Assembly: GCF_010726245.1 (NCBI RefSeq)
Contig: NZ_AP022561.1
Location: forward strand, 1,984,001-2,048,000
Length of the DNA: 64,000 nucleotides
Source of the DNA: Mycolicibacterium aichiense
GTDB taxonomy: Bacteria > Actinomycetota > Actinomycetes > Mycobacteriales > Mycobacteriaceae
Direction of reading: 5' to 3'
The notes beneath the pieces were generated by a model, which was not told the origin of the DNA, did no database searches, and saw nothing but the letters and a program-made list of their open reading frames with translations. This document shows positions 44,495 through 53,472 of this stretch, piece after piece. The translations under genes and the position numbers were made by a program. Position 1 is the stretch's first letter, and every line of letters begins with the position of its first letter.

Positions 44495-45829
44495 CTAACG
44501 TCCCGGGCGTGCGCTCCGGCTCGCCGAGCGGTGAGGTGCCGTCGCGGGACGCGGTGAACCGCCGGCGGTGACGGCTGGACCGCTATGGGGCTGCGGCGCC
44601 CCTGGATTGACGGCCGCCGCCGGGTGCGGCGCGGCCGCGGCGGTTCGCGCGGGCAGCGGCGGGCGCACAACTGCCGCAGGCGAGGTGTGTCCGGGTGTGG
44701 TGCCGCTCGGTGCCGGCTCGACTGCGACGGCGATGGCGACGGCATCGACGACCCGTAACCGGTCGGGTGCCTGACGATCAACCGATGTTGTTGGGGGAGT
44801 TGGGGAAGAAGGAAATACCGGCTGCGGGATCGATGGTGCGGTCACGTCGGTGCTGATGTGCTCCGGCGGCGTGCAGGTGTCGATCAAGGACTGCAGACGG
44901 TCCTGCAGTGAGTGATCCGGCTGATGCTCCGAGCGCAGGGACGCCTGATGAATCGCCGCTGCCGCCACCGAGCAATCGTGAACTTCGACGACGCCGCCGA
45001 ACATCGGTACGCCGCCGAGTGCACTGGGGACGTACCACGCCAACCACATCGGGCCCGCTGCGGCAGCCCTGCTCTCCTGGATGACCGTGGACAGTTTCTG
45101 CTCGGCGACGGCCGGGTCGGCGGGCACCATGGCCTGCAGCACACGGACGCCGCCGTCGTCGATCCGCACCCCGAAGACATCGACGGGGACGACGTCGAGG
45201 AACTGCTCGACCGAGTGTCGGTCTCCGGCGCTCATCGGGAACGTCACTCGCATCCGCGGTGTGCTGGGCGAGGGCGACGCGGGCGACACCGTCATCGTCA
45301 GGCCGGTGTCGCCTGCGGTTCGCCGCACGATGTCGAGGAGGTCGGACCCCGGGGTGTGGCTGTCGGTGATCGCCAGTTGGTTGGCATCGTCGTCGTCCCG
45401 GAACCAGTCGATCCTGCCGTCGGTGTGGGCGGCGATCACGCGGAGTCGTTCCGCGTCGTCGGCGATCTGCGCGGAATCGAGGTGCGACTGCCGTCGGACC
45501 GTCACGGGTTTGTCCGGCGTCACCCAGAATTCGACGTCTTCGATGTAGTTCGAGACCAGGCTGATCCGGGTCTCGGCGATTCGGTTCGCCACCGCGACCA
45601 GCTGGGGCGGCGTCGCGTCGGGGACGTCGACCGCGACGGTGAAGACGATGCCGTCGGCGTAGCTCTGGTCGTGATACACCCACGCGTCGGTCACTCCCGG
45701 CATCGAGATCAGCGCGGACTGGAGGCTGTTGGCGATCTCGGTGAGGTTGCCGGGAGCGCCGCAACCAGGAACGACAGCGGCACCGGCGAGCAGAGCGAGA
45801 GCTGAAAGGGTTCGGCCCACTCGTCGCAT
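44495..45829 (-). CDS. Hypothetical lipoprotein with Pro/Ala-rich C-terminal tail
   Basis: A 444-residue protein I do not recognise. The N-terminus is a lipoprotein signal (RRVGRTLSALALLAGAAVVPGCG, lipobox VPGC). The body (about residues 25-310) is an alternating alpha/beta globular region with SMPGVTDAWVYHDQSYADGIVFTV and TRISLVSNYIEDVEFWVTPDK, suggesting repeated small alpha/beta domains. The last about 120 residues are low complexity (Pro, Ala, Thr, Ser) and end in ASRSARPGR, as if cell-wall spanning. ATG 45829 is 10 nt after GGAGG; TTG 45835 is an alternative start. Confidence 0.65.
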   Translation of the reverse strand: MRRVGRTLSALALLAGAAVVPGCGAPGNLTEIANSLQSALISMPGVTDAWVYHDQSYADGIVFTVAVDVPDATPPQLVAVANRIAETRISLVSNYIEDVEFWVTPDKPVTVRRQSHLDSAQIADDAERLRVIAAHTDGRIDWFRDDDDANQLAITDSHTPGSDLLDIVRRTAGDTGLTMTVSPASPSPSTPRMRVTFPMSAGDRHSVEQFLDVVPVDVFGVRIDDGGVRVLQAMVPADPAVAEQKLSTVIQESRAAAAGPMWLAWYVPSALGGVPMFGGVVEVHDCSVAAAAIHQASLRSEHQPDHSLQDRLQSLIDTCTPPEHISTDVTAPSIPQPVFPSSPTPPTTSVDRQAPDRLRVVDAVAIAVAVEPAPSGTTPGHTSPAAVVRPPLPARTAAAAPHPAAAVNPGAPQPHSGPAVTAGGSPRPATAPHRSASRSARPGR

Positions 45830-45964
45830 TCGCAACGGACCTCCAACCCTTCGTCACATGGACTGCGAGCTTGTGTGACGCGCTCAGCGCAGACCAGGGG
45901 CAAATCTACTCCCGCGCAGCATCCTTGGGCTGCAGACGTGCCGGACCAGCGGCCGGGAGGTTGC

Positions 45965-46516
45965 TCACAACACGTCTACGTCCACCTCCAGATCGATCCA
46001 CGTGAGGTCGCACGCGGTCAGAACCCATCGGCCGACGATCGTGGTGACCAGGGCGTCCACCTGAGCCGCACCATCGTGCCGGCCGACGGCCTGGGCGCAC
46101 ATCCGGCGCAGGTCGGCCGAGACACCGGTGATCCGTGGTGCGACGTCCGCTATCCGGTGCGAGTGCGCAAGCGACGTGCCCAAAAGTGCGCAGGCCATGC
46201 GTAATCCGTTGAGTTCGGGATCGGTGAAGCGTTCCGATCCGATCCCGGCCGGTGTCATGGCGATGTCGTAGGCCCGGTCCAGCGCGCCGCGATACAGCGG
46301 TGCCTTGCCTGGAAAATAGTGATGGATCGCCGGTCGGGTGATGCCGACGAGATCGGCGACCTCTTGCACGGTGGCGGCGTCATATCCGCGATAGGCGAAG
46401 ACGCGGATCGCGGCGGTGATGATCATCTCGCGTCGCGCATCGGTGTTCGAGCCGCGCGGCCGGCCGACTGTCCGTTTGATCACTCGAGCTCGAGGTGACG
46501 CCAGTCCCGCGGTCAT
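45965..46516 (-). CDS. TetR-family transcriptional regulator
   Basis: A 183-residue regulator. The N-terminal helix-turn-helix spans MIITAAIRVFAYRGYDAATVQEVADLVGITRPAIHHYFPGKAPLYRGAL (about residues 31-79). The C-terminal ligand domain is not informative. ATG 46516 has AGAAGG 7 nt upstream. It is divergent from the DUF2277/DUF1802 genes and precedes the lipoprotein gene on the same strand (135-bp gap); either could be its target. Confidence 0.85.
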   Translation of the reverse strand: MTAGLASPRARVIKRTVGRPRGSNTDARREMIITAAIRVFAYRGYDAATVQEVADLVGITRPAIHHYFPGKAPLYRGALDRAYDIAMTPAGIGSERFTDPELNGLRMACALLGTSLAHSHRIADVAPRITGVSADLRRMCAQAVGRHDGAAQVDALVTTIVGRWVLTACDLTWIDLEVDVDVL

Positions 46517-46659
46517 GGTGCACCCTTCTCGTCACACGAATTCGACACACTTGGCGGCCAGGCTAGGTCGTGAACGTGTGAGTCAGATGGGTGCCGGATA
46601 TCAATCCGATCAGCACTTCGCCCGTGAAGTCCGGGGTGAAGGCGGGCATGCTGGGGGCT

Positions 46660-46923
46660 ATGTGCCGAAACATCACCGAGTTGCGTGGCCTTGAGCCGCC
46701 CGCCACCGACGAAGAGATCGCTGCGGCGGCCCGCCAGTATGTGCGCAAGGTCAGTGGGATCACCCGGCCGTCTGATGCCGTCGCCGAAGCGTTCGAGATC
46801 GCGGTCGCCGAGGTCGCGGCCACCACGGCAAGGCTGCTGGAGCAGTTGCCCACCCGCCGCCAGCCACCGAAATCCATTCCGCCGCTGCGCCGCCCCGAAG
46901 TGCGGGCGCGGCTCGCAACATGA
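46660..46923 (+). CDS. DUF2277 family protein
   Basis: An 87-residue protein beginning MCRNITELRGLEPPATDEEI, the typical DUF2277 N-terminus, followed by helical ARQYVRKVSGITRP and a basic C-terminus. Function unknown; small cytosolic. An upstream extension to 46591 is open but not family-like. It overlaps the DUF1802 gene by 4 bp (ATGA), so the two are co-translated. The gap to the TetR gene shows no obvious operator beyond a short CGAATTCG palindrome. Confidence 0.8.
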   Translation: MCRNITELRGLEPPATDEEIAAAARQYVRKVSGITRPSDAVAEAFEIAVAEVAATTARLLEQLPTRRQPPKSIPPLRRPEVRARLAT

Positions 46924-47465
46924 CCACTGCGCTCAAGGAGTGGAGTGCGGCGGTGCACGCGCTGCTGCAGGGCCGGCAGACCGTGCTGCTGCGCAAGGGC
47001 GGCATCCACGAGAAGCGGTTCGCCGTGGCAGCCGAGCAATTCTTGTTGTTCCCCACCGTGGCGCACAGCCATGCCGAACGGGTGCGCCCGGAACATCGGG
47101 ACCTCCTGGCGGGCGCGGAACCGGACAGCACCGATGACCATGTCGTCATCAGAGCTGCCGCCAAAGTGGTTGCTGCTGTCGCGGTTTCGGATCCGCAGGG
47201 GCTATCCGACATCGAGGACCTGCACATCTGGACGGCCGGATCGGTGCAGGCCGACCGGCTGGACTTCCGGCCCCGTCACGAATTGACGGTGCTGGTGGTG
47301 CAGGCTTTCCCGCTCGCCGCGCCGATCCGGTTGGACCGGGTCCCGAGCTATGGCGGTTGCACCAGTTGGGTGCAGCTACCCGCGACTGCCGCCGTCGGCG
47401 CCCCGGTCTACGACGCCGCGGCCCTGGCCGGAGTGGCCGCTCGGGTTCGCGCTGCCGTCGCCTGA
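46920..47465 (+). CDS. DUF1802 family protein
   Basis: A 181-residue protein of the DUF1802 family: ALKEWSAAVHALLQGRQTVLLRKGGIHEK near the start, then FLLFPTVAHSHAERVRP and LDRVPSYGGCTSWVQLP. Function unknown. Translationally coupled to DUF2277. Its last 90 bp overlap, on the opposite strand, the end of the CocE-like gene. Confidence 0.8.
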   Translation: MTTALKEWSAAVHALLQGRQTVLLRKGGIHEKRFAVAAEQFLLFPTVAHSHAERVRPEHRDLLAGAEPDSTDDHVVIRAAAKVVAAVAVSDPQGLSDIEDLHIWTAGSVQADRLDFRPRHELTVLVVQAFPLAAPIRLDRVPSYGGCTSWVQLPATAAVGAPVYDAAALAGVAARVRAAVA

Positions 47466-49103
47466 GGGCAGGTCCGCTGATGCGGGCAGGTGCAGCGCGG
47501 ACACCCCACCGGCCCCGTGGTGCACGGTGTGCAGGGAGGGCACCATCCGCTGACCGGTGAGCACCGGTTCGCCGGTTCCGAGATTGCGTGCGTACCGCGG
47601 GTGTGAGCCGCCGGCGACGAGCACCCGGATCCGGGTTCCGGCGGTGAAGCGATGTGCGATGGCGTCGAGCTCGAGTCGAACCGGCCCCGGTGGCGCGGAA
47701 TCGAGCCGTCGGTACCCGTCGCTGACGTTTCGGGAGCGCCCGCGGGCATCGACCTCGCTGATGCGCACGAACACGTCGGCGTGCGCGATGTCGGCGTGGT
47801 GGGCCAGCTCGATCACCGGCTCGCCGAACACATACAGATCGGCGTCCAGCGGACCGCTGGTGAAGCTCAGCACGTCGGCCCGCTCGGCGAGCCGTGCATC
47901 ATCGCGGTAGCCGCTCAGCTGCGACAGCAGCCGGCCGCCGATCGTCGGGGTCGGGTCGGCGGGGTCGTAGCGGAACGTCGATGGTGCCGCATCGGCCGGT
48001 GGCGCGGTGGCGGCGAGCCGTCCGCCTGGCTGCAGGTACATGACACCCGTACCGGTGGGCGGCGGCCAGTCCGGCAGGTCGATCCAGCCGTGATGGGCGA
48101 CGTGCACCCGCACGGGGCTGCGCCGGGCGTTGGTCGGGGCAGCGGCCAGATGCGTACCGAGCCAGTCCAGAGTCTCGGTGGCGGCGATGCCGCCCGCCTT
48201 CATGATCATGTCGGTATGGGTCCACGGCCCGACCGTCATCGCGACGTCGACCCCACGCCCGCGCAGGTGGCGATACTGCGCGAGGGTCTGCTCCAGGAAC
48301 AGGTCCTGCCAGCCGCTGAGCAACAGCACCGGTATCTCGCAGCGGTCGAGCGCGGCGGTCATCCGCATGGTGTCCCAGAACGGGTCGTCGGCCTCGGGGT
48401 GGTCGATCCACGACTCGTACCACGGTGACGCGGCGCCCAGCAGCGCGCGGCCGGCTGCCCCCAGCGGCAACCCCGACGTGGCCTGTTCGAGCCGTCGCGC
48501 CGCACGGGTCTGGAAGGCCAGGCGGCGCAGGCTGGCCTGCTCCTGGTGGCCGACCATGTCCGACCAGCCCAGGAAGTCGTTCAACGAGAACGATCCGGTG
48601 CCCCACGACGAGGCGTGGAAGTCGTGCGGGCCGACGGTGATCACCGCGGCGACCAGCTCGGGTGGCGGATCGGACAGCAGCGCCCACTGGGTGAAGCCCA
48701 GATAGGACAGCCCGATGGTGGCGAACGTGCCGGTGAACCACGGCTGCTGGCGTAGCCAGGCCACGGTGTCGGTGGCATCGTCGGCTTCGTGGACCATCGG
48801 CACGAAGTCGCCGCCGGACCCGAATGTGCCGCGCACACTCTGCAGCAGGACGTGGTAGCCGCGGGCGGCGTAGAGCTGTGCGTAGACCAGGGAGAACGGA
48901 AAGGCCCGGCCGTACGGGCAGCGGACCAGGATGGTGCCCAGCGGTGTGCCCTCGGGCGCATAGTGGGTGGCCCGCAGGATCGCGCCGTCGCGCATCGGCA
49001 CCCCGACGCCGCGATGCACGGCATAGTCCGTGGTCGGCGGCGAAATGCGAAGAGCGCGGAAAAGCGATCGGTCGACGATCTTTCGAACCCGGCTGCTGTG
49101 CAC
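47376..49103 (-). CDS. CocE/NonD-family hydrolase (X-Pro dipeptidyl-peptidase S15-like)
   Basis: A 575-residue alpha/beta hydrolase. GVPMRDGAILRATHYAPEG opens the fold, the nucleophile elbow is GLSYLGF, and PVLLLSGWQDLF and VTVGPWTHTD-type segments carry the Asp and His. A C-terminal jelly-roll (SFTSGPLDADLYVFGEP ... RIRVLVAGGSHPRYARN) completes the S15/CocE form. Substrates are esters or N-acyl peptides. GTG 49103 follows TATTCT by 7 nt (leaderless). The natural family end is near SALHLPA; about 36 further Gly/Ser-rich residues run over the DUF1802 gene. Confidence 0.85.
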   Translation of the reverse strand: MHSSRVRKIVDRSLFRALRISPPTTDYAVHRGVGVPMRDGAILRATHYAPEGTPLGTILVRCPYGRAFPFSLVYAQLYAARGYHVLLQSVRGTFGSGGDFVPMVHEADDATDTVAWLRQQPWFTGTFATIGLSYLGFTQWALLSDPPPELVAAVITVGPHDFHASSWGTGSFSLNDFLGWSDMVGHQEQASLRRLAFQTRAARRLEQATSGLPLGAAGRALLGAASPWYESWIDHPEADDPFWDTMRMTAALDRCEIPVLLLSGWQDLFLEQTLAQYRHLRGRGVDVAMTVGPWTHTDMIMKAGGIAATETLDWLGTHLAAAPTNARRSPVRVHVAHHGWIDLPDWPPPTGTGVMYLQPGGRLAATAPPADAAPSTFRYDPADPTPTIGGRLLSQLSGYRDDARLAERADVLSFTSGPLDADLYVFGEPVIELAHHADIAHADVFVRISEVDARGRSRNVSDGYRRLDSAPPGPVRLELDAIAHRFTAGTRIRVLVAGGSHPRYARNLGTGEPVLTGQRMVPSLHTVHHGAGGVSALHLPASADLPSGDGSANPSGHSGQGRGVVDRGADGGSRG

Positions 49104-49110
49104 GCCTCTC

Positions 49111-49116
49111 AGAATA
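49111..49116 (-). promoter_or_regulatory. -10 hexamer TATTCT, leaderless promoter of the CocE-like gene
   Basis: On the minus strand TATTCT, GAGAGGC, then GTG 49103. The divergent promoter of the phosphoesterase is 71 bp away. Confidence 0.5.
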
Positions 49117-49186
49117 TGTAGCGCGAACCGGCGTGTTCACCGGTGGGGTTCATCACCCAGAACTGGGGCGGCGTGACGTGCGCACG

Positions 49187-49192
49187 TAGGCT
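49187..49192 (+). promoter_or_regulatory. -10 hexamer TAGGCT, leaderless promoter of the phosphoesterase-pptT-truB operon
   Basis: TAGGCT, GGCATGTT, then GTG 49201. No ribosome-binding site is present. Confidence 0.55.
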
Positions 49193-49200
49193 GGCATGTT

Positions 49201-50136
49201 GTGGCACCCACGCTTTGGGCGATCAGCGACCTGCATACGGGTCACACCGGCAACAAGCCGGTCACCGAATCGCTATATCCCTCGACCCCCGACGACTGGC
49301 TGATCGTCGCCGGTGACGTCGCCGAGCGCACCGACGACATCCGCTGGTCGCTGGATCTGCTGCGCCGGCGCTTCGCCAAGGTGATCTGGGTGCCGGGCAA
49401 CCACGAACTGTGGACCACCGGTAAGGACCCGGTCCAGGTGTTCGGCCGGGCCCGCTACGACTACCTGGTCAACATGTGCGACGAGATGGGCATCATCACC
49501 CCCGAACATCCGTTTCCGGTGTGGACCGAGCAGGGCGGCCCGGCGACCATCGTGCCGATGTTCCTGCTCTACGACTACACGTTTCTGCCCCCGGGTGCGA
49601 CGACCAAGGCCGAGGGCCTGGCAATCGCCCGGGAACGCAATGTGGTGGCCACCGACGAGTTCCTGCTGTCCAGTGAGCCGTACGCCACCCGCGACGCGTG
49701 GTGCCGGGATCGGCTGCGCCACACCAAGGCTCGGCTTGACGAACTCGACTGGATGACGCCCACGGTGTTGGTGAACCACTTCCCGCTCCGGCGTGAACCG
49801 TGCGATGTGCTGTTCTTCCCGGAGTTCTCGTTGTGGTGCGGGACGACCGAGACCGCTGACTGGCACACCCGCTACAACGCGGTCTGCTCGGTCTATGGCC
49901 ACCTGCACATCCCGCGGACGACCTGGTACGACGACGTGCGTTTCGAGGAGGTGTCCGTCGGCTACCCCCGAGAGTGGCGGCGCCGCAAGCCTTATCGCTG
50001 GTTGCGCCAGATTCTGCCCGACCCGCAGTACGCACCGGGCTACCTCAACGATTTCGGCGGCCACTTCGTCATCACCGAGGAGATGAAAGAGCAGTCGACG
50101 AAGCTGCGCGAGCGTCTGCGCAGTCGGCGCGAATGA
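49201..50136 (+). CDS. Calcineurin-like metallophosphoesterase (Rv2795c-like)
   Basis: A 311-residue protein with the five metallophosphoesterase blocks: SDLHTGHTGN (residues about 8-17), AGDVAERTDD, PGNHELW, LVNHFPLRREP and YGHLHIPRT. It needs two divalent metals; the natural substrate is not known. It is coupled to pptT by an ATGA overlap. In mycobacteria this pairing is conserved, and the PptT neighbour is thought to counteract or modulate PptT by removing phosphopantetheine (a hydrolase called PptH in M. tuberculosis). Confidence 0.88.
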   Translation: MAPTLWAISDLHTGHTGNKPVTESLYPSTPDDWLIVAGDVAERTDDIRWSLDLLRRRFAKVIWVPGNHELWTTGKDPVQVFGRARYDYLVNMCDEMGIITPEHPFPVWTEQGGPATIVPMFLLYDYTFLPPGATTKAEGLAIARERNVVATDEFLLSSEPYATRDAWCRDRLRHTKARLDELDWMTPTVLVNHFPLRREPCDVLFFPEFSLWCGTTETADWHTRYNAVCSVYGHLHIPRTTWYDDVRFEEVSVGYPREWRRRKPYRWLRQILPDPQYAPGYLNDFGGHFVITEEMKEQSTKLRERLRSRRE

Positions 50137-50801
50137 GCGAGCTCATGCGGGCGGTGCTGCCCGACCTCGACGGCCTGGTGTTCGCCGAGACCTACGACGA
50201 TCCACCGGATCTGGCTCCGCTGCCCGAGGAGGAGCCACTGATCGCCAAGTCGGTGGCCAAGCGGCGCAACGAGTTCATCACCGTCCGCCATTGTGCGCGG
50301 GTGGCGTTGGGGCAACTCGGTATCCCGCCGGCGCCGATCCTCAAGGGGGAGAAAGGCCAGCCGTGCTGGCCGGACGGCGTAGTGGGCAGCCTGACTCACA
50401 CCCAGGGCTACCGCGGCGCGGTGGTGGGGCGCACGACGGCAATCCGTTCGGTCGGCATCGACGCCGAACCGCACGGCGTGCTGCCGGACGGGGTTCTCAA
50501 CGCGGTCAGCCTGCCCGCCGAGCGGTATGAGATGGGTGCCCTCCCGGGCGGACTGCACTGGGATCGGATCTTGTTCTGCGCCAAAGAAGCAACTTACAAG
50601 GTGTGGTTCCCGCTGACCGAGCGCTGGCTGGGATTCGAGGATGCCCACATCACCTTCGGTGTCGATCCCTCCGGCGTCACCGGGACGTTCGTGTCCCGAA
50701 TCCTGATCGACCCGGCCGCGCGCTCCGGCCCACCGCTGCGCGAGCTGGCCGGCCGGTGGTCGGTGGGCGGCGGCCTGGTGCTGACGGCGATCGTGTTGTG
50801 A
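50133..50801 (+). CDS. pptT: 4'-phosphopantetheinyl transferase PptT
   Basis: A 222-residue Sfp-type enzyme that transfers phosphopantetheine from CoA to carrier proteins of mycolate, polyketide and siderophore synthesis. Motifs are [55 protein letters not shown] with the Mg-binding Asp-x-Glu, and [22 protein letters not shown] 50133 overlaps the phosphoesterase stop; the open frame upstream lies within that gene. It overlaps truB by 4 bp (GTGA). Confidence 0.95.
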   Translation: MSELMRAVLPDLDGLVFAETYDDPPDLAPLPEEEPLIAKSVAKRRNEFITVRHCARVALGQLGIPPAPILKGEKGQPCWPDGVVGSLTHTQGYRGAVVGRTTAIRSVGIDAEPHGVLPDGVLNAVSLPAERYEMGALPGGLHWDRILFCAKEATYKVWFPLTERWLGFEDAHITFGVDPSGVTGTFVSRILIDPAARSGPPLRELAGRWSVGGGLVLTAIVL

Positions 50802-51691
50802 CGTCCGGGGCGCCCGAGCCCGGGATCGTCGTTGTCGACAAGCCCGGCGGAATGACCAGCCACGATGTGGTGGGCCGCTGCAGGCGCATCTTCGGGACCC
50901 GCAAGGTCGGTCACGCCGGCACTCTGGACCCGATGGCCACCGGCGTTCTGGTGATCGGGATCGAACGAGCCACCAAGATCCTCGGACTGGTGACAGCCAC
51001 GTCGAAGTCCTATACCGCGACGGTTCGGCTGGGTCGGTCGACCAGCACCGATGATGCCGAAGGCGAAGTGCTGCAGGACGTTTCCGCGGCCGAGGTCACC
51101 GACGCACAGATCGTTGCCGGTATCGCAAACCTCCGCGGTGAGATCTCGCAGCGGCCGTCCGCAGTCAGTGCGGTCAAGATCGATGGCAAGCGTGCCTATC
51201 AACTGGTGCGCGAAGGCCAGCAGGTGGAGCTTGCCGAGCGCACCGTGCGGATCGACCGGTTCGACGTGTGCGAGATCCGGCGCGACGGCGCGTTTGTGGA
51301 CCTCGATGTTGCGGTCGACTGCTCGTCGGGCACCTACATCCGGGCACTGGCCCGTGACCTCGGCGACGCACTCGGTGTCGGAGGGCATCTGACGGCGTTG
51401 CGCCGCACCCGCGTTGGTGGCTACGGGCTCGACCACGCCAGGTCGCTGGACGAACTCGCCGAACATCCGCAACTGAGCTACTCCCTTGACGACGCCTGCC
51501 TGTTGGCTTTCCCGCGCCGCGACATCACCGCTGCCGAAGCCGAGGACGCCAGTCACGGGCGGCCGCTGAGCGCTGCGAAAATCGACGGGATCTATGCCGC
51601 AACGGATCCCGATCGCCGCGTCATCGCACTGCTGGAGGACAAGGGTGCCCGCACCAGATCGGTCGTGGTGATCCGGCCGGCCACGCTGTAG
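50798..51691 (+). CDS. truB: tRNA pseudouridine-55 synthase TruB
   Basis: A 297-residue enzyme that makes pseudouridine 55 in the T-loop of tRNAs. The catalytic block is [20 protein letters not shown] (about residues 29-48, with the nucleophilic Asp), then [35 protein letters not shown] and [20 protein letters not shown]-terminal extra domain is typical of actinobacteria. GTG 50798 overlaps the pptT stop. It converges on mntR with 12 bp between the stops. Confidence 0.95.
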   Translation: MTSGAPEPGIVVVDKPGGMTSHDVVGRCRRIFGTRKVGHAGTLDPMATGVLVIGIERATKILGLVTATSKSYTATVRLGRSTSTDDAEGEVLQDVSAAEVTDAQIVAGIANLRGEISQRPSAVSAVKIDGKRAYQLVREGQQVELAERTVRIDRFDVCEIRRDGAFVDLDVAVDCSSGTYIRALARDLGDALGVGGHLTALRRTRVGGYGLDHARSLDELAEHPQLSYSLDDACLLAFPRRDITAAEAEDASHGRPLSAAKIDGIYAATDPDRRVIALLEDKGARTRSVVVIRPATL

Positions 51692-51703
51692 TCGTGGACT
51701 CTT

Positions 51704-52408
51704 TCAGCCGACGACCCAAATCGCTTGTGCTGCAGGGCTTCCCAGATCGACGGTGTTTGCTGCGCCGTCGGGCGCTTCGACCGACACCGAGATGACGCCG
51801 GCGAAGTCGCGCCGCGCGAGGACCCGAAGCCGCGAGTCCAGGCTGATGCCCACCGTGTCGAAATAGCGCAGCATTTCGGGGTCGGCATCGGAAATCCGTG
51901 CCACGGTGCCGAGTTCGCCGTCGACGCATGCCGACAGCTGCCGGGCGGGTGGTGTGGGGACCCGGCCGTCGGACGAGGGGATGGGGTCACCGTGCGGGTC
52001 GCGAACGGGATGACCCAGCTTGGCGTCGATCCGGTCGAGCATCATGTCGCTGACGGCGTGCTCGAGAATCTCCGCCTCGTCGTGCACCTCGTCCCAGCTG
52101 TAGCCGAGCTCGCGCATCAGGAACGTCTCCAACAGCCGGTGCCGGCGGACCACCGCCAGCGCGGCGAGCCGTCCGCGTTCGGTCAGCGTCACCGCGCCGT
52201 ACTTCTCGTGATCCACCAGCCCCTGGTCGGCCAGCCGGCGGATCGACTCCGAGGCGGTGCTGGCCGACACCCCGATGCGCTCGGCGAGGAGCTTGGTGCT
52301 GACCTTGTCGTGCGACCACTCCTGTGCCGACCAGATCGTCTTGAGGTAGTCCTGCGCGACCGTTGTCAGGTCGTGTACCCCGGGGTTGGGGCGCTCGTCA
52401 GGACTCAC
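51704..52408 (-). CDS. mntR: DtxR-family metal-dependent regulator MntR (SirR-like)
   Basis: A 234-residue regulator. The N-terminal winged helix (QDYLKTIWSAQEWSHDKVSTKLLAERIGVSASTASESIRRL) is followed by a dimerisation/metal domain (RHRLLETFLMRELGYSWDEVHDEAEILEHAVSD) with the Glu/His ligands seen in manganese sensors, and a C-terminal FeoA/SH3-like domain. Corresponds to Rv2788, a Mn-dependent repressor of Mn importers. GTG 52408 is 7 nt after TAAACT (leaderless). It diverges from ribF. Confidence 0.88.
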   Translation of the reverse strand: MSPDERPNPGVHDLTTVAQDYLKTIWSAQEWSHDKVSTKLLAERIGVSASTASESIRRLADQGLVDHEKYGAVTLTERGRLAALAVVRRHRLLETFLMRELGYSWDEVHDEAEILEHAVSDMMLDRIDAKLGHPVRDPHGDPIPSSDGRVPTPPARQLSACVDGELGTVARISDADPEMLRYFDTVGISLDSRLRVLARRDFAGVISVSVEAPDGAANTVDLGSPAAQAIWVVG

Positions 52409-52415
52409 ATCCAAA

Positions 52416-52421
52416 AGTTTA
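52416..52421 (-). promoter_or_regulatory. -10 hexamer TAAACT, leaderless promoter of mntR
   Basis: On the minus strand TAAACT, TTTGGAT, then GTG 52408. It faces the ribF promoter within an 80-bp gap. Confidence 0.5.
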
Positions 52422-52475
52422 GGCAATCATCACCTGATCTGGGGATCTGGCGTGTCCGGGCGACTCGGCGCGCCG

Positions 52476-52481
52476 TAGGCT
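52476..52481 (+). promoter_or_regulatory. -10 hexamer TAGGCT, leaderless promoter of ribF
   Basis: TAGGCT, TGGCCTC, then GTG 52489. Confidence 0.55.
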
Positions 52482-52488
52482 TGGCCTC

Positions 52489-53466
52489 GTGGAACGGTGG
52501 CGCGGACAGGACGAGATCCCCTCGGACTGGGGCCGATGCGTGGTGACCATCGGCGTCTTCGACGGTGTGCACCGCGGACACGCGGAACTGATCGGCCGAG
52601 CAGTCAAGGCCGGCCGGTCGCGTGGGGTCCCGACGGTGCTGATGACGTTCGACCCGCACCCCATGGAAGTGGTCTTCCCAGGAAGCCATCCGGCACAGCT
52701 GACCACGTTGACCCGGCGTGCCGAACTGGCCGAGGAATTGGGCATCGACGTTTTCCTGGTAGTGCCCTTCACCACCGATTTCATGAAGCTCACCCCTGAG
52801 CGCTACATCCATGAGCTGCTGGTGGAGCGGCTGCACGTCGTCGAGGTGATCGTCGGCGAGAACTTCACCTTCGGCAAGAAGGCGGCCGGCAACGTCGGCA
52901 CCCTGCGCAAGGCGGGCGAGCGCTTCGGCTTCGCTGTCGAGAGCCTCTCCCTGGTCGCCGAACACCACCAGAGCGAAACCGTCACGTTCTCGTCGACGTA
53001 CATCCGTTCCTGTGTCGACGCCGGCGACGTGGTGACGGCCGCCGAGGCACTGGGCCGCCCGCACCGCGTCGAAGGCGTGGTGGTGCGCGGCGACGGCCGT
53101 GGCCGGGTGCTGGGCTTCCCGACGGCCAACGTGGCGCCGCCCATGTACTCCGCGATTCCGGCCGACGGGGTGTACGCGGCGTGGTTCACCGTGCTGGGCC
53201 ACGGCCCGGTGACCGGCTCGGTGATTCCGGGGGAGCGGTATCAGGCCGCGGTGTCGGTAGGCACCAACCCGACGTTCTCCGGGCGTACCCGCACCGTGGA
53301 GGCGTTTGTCCTCGACACCGCCGCCGACCTGTACGGCCAGCATGTTGCGGTCGACTTCGTCGCCCGGCTGCGTGGCCAGCTCAAGTTCGATTCGGTGGAC
53401 GACCTCATCCAGGCGATGGGCAAGGACACCGAGAAAGCTCGCGCGATCCTGTCCGCGCAGGACTGA
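52489..53466 (+). CDS. ribF: Bifunctional riboflavin kinase/FMN adenylyltransferase RibF
   Basis: A 325-residue FAD synthetase. The N-terminal nucleotidyltransferase has TIGVFDGVHRGHAELIG (HxGH-type), MTFDPHPMEVVFPG and FSSTYIRSCVDAGDV. The C-terminal flavokinase has GRGRVLGFPTANV and PADGVYAAWF, with the catalytic region YQAAVSVGTNPTF. It converts riboflavin to FMN and FAD. Its own leaderless promoter sets GTG 52489. It converges on the SRPBCC gene with 6 bp between stops. Corresponds to Rv2786c. Confidence 0.95.
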   Translation: MERWRGQDEIPSDWGRCVVTIGVFDGVHRGHAELIGRAVKAGRSRGVPTVLMTFDPHPMEVVFPGSHPAQLTTLTRRAELAEELGIDVFLVVPFTTDFMKLTPERYIHELLVERLHVVEVIVGENFTFGKKAAGNVGTLRKAGERFGFAVESLSLVAEHHQSETVTFSSTYIRSCVDAGDVVTAAEALGRPHRVEGVVVRGDGRGRVLGFPTANVAPPMYSAIPADGVYAAWFTVLGHGPVTGSVIPGERYQAAVSVGTNPTFSGRTRTVEAFVLDTAADLYGQHVAVDFVARLRGQLKFDSVDDLIQAMGKDTEKARAILSAQD

Positions 53467-53472
53467 TCGCCC

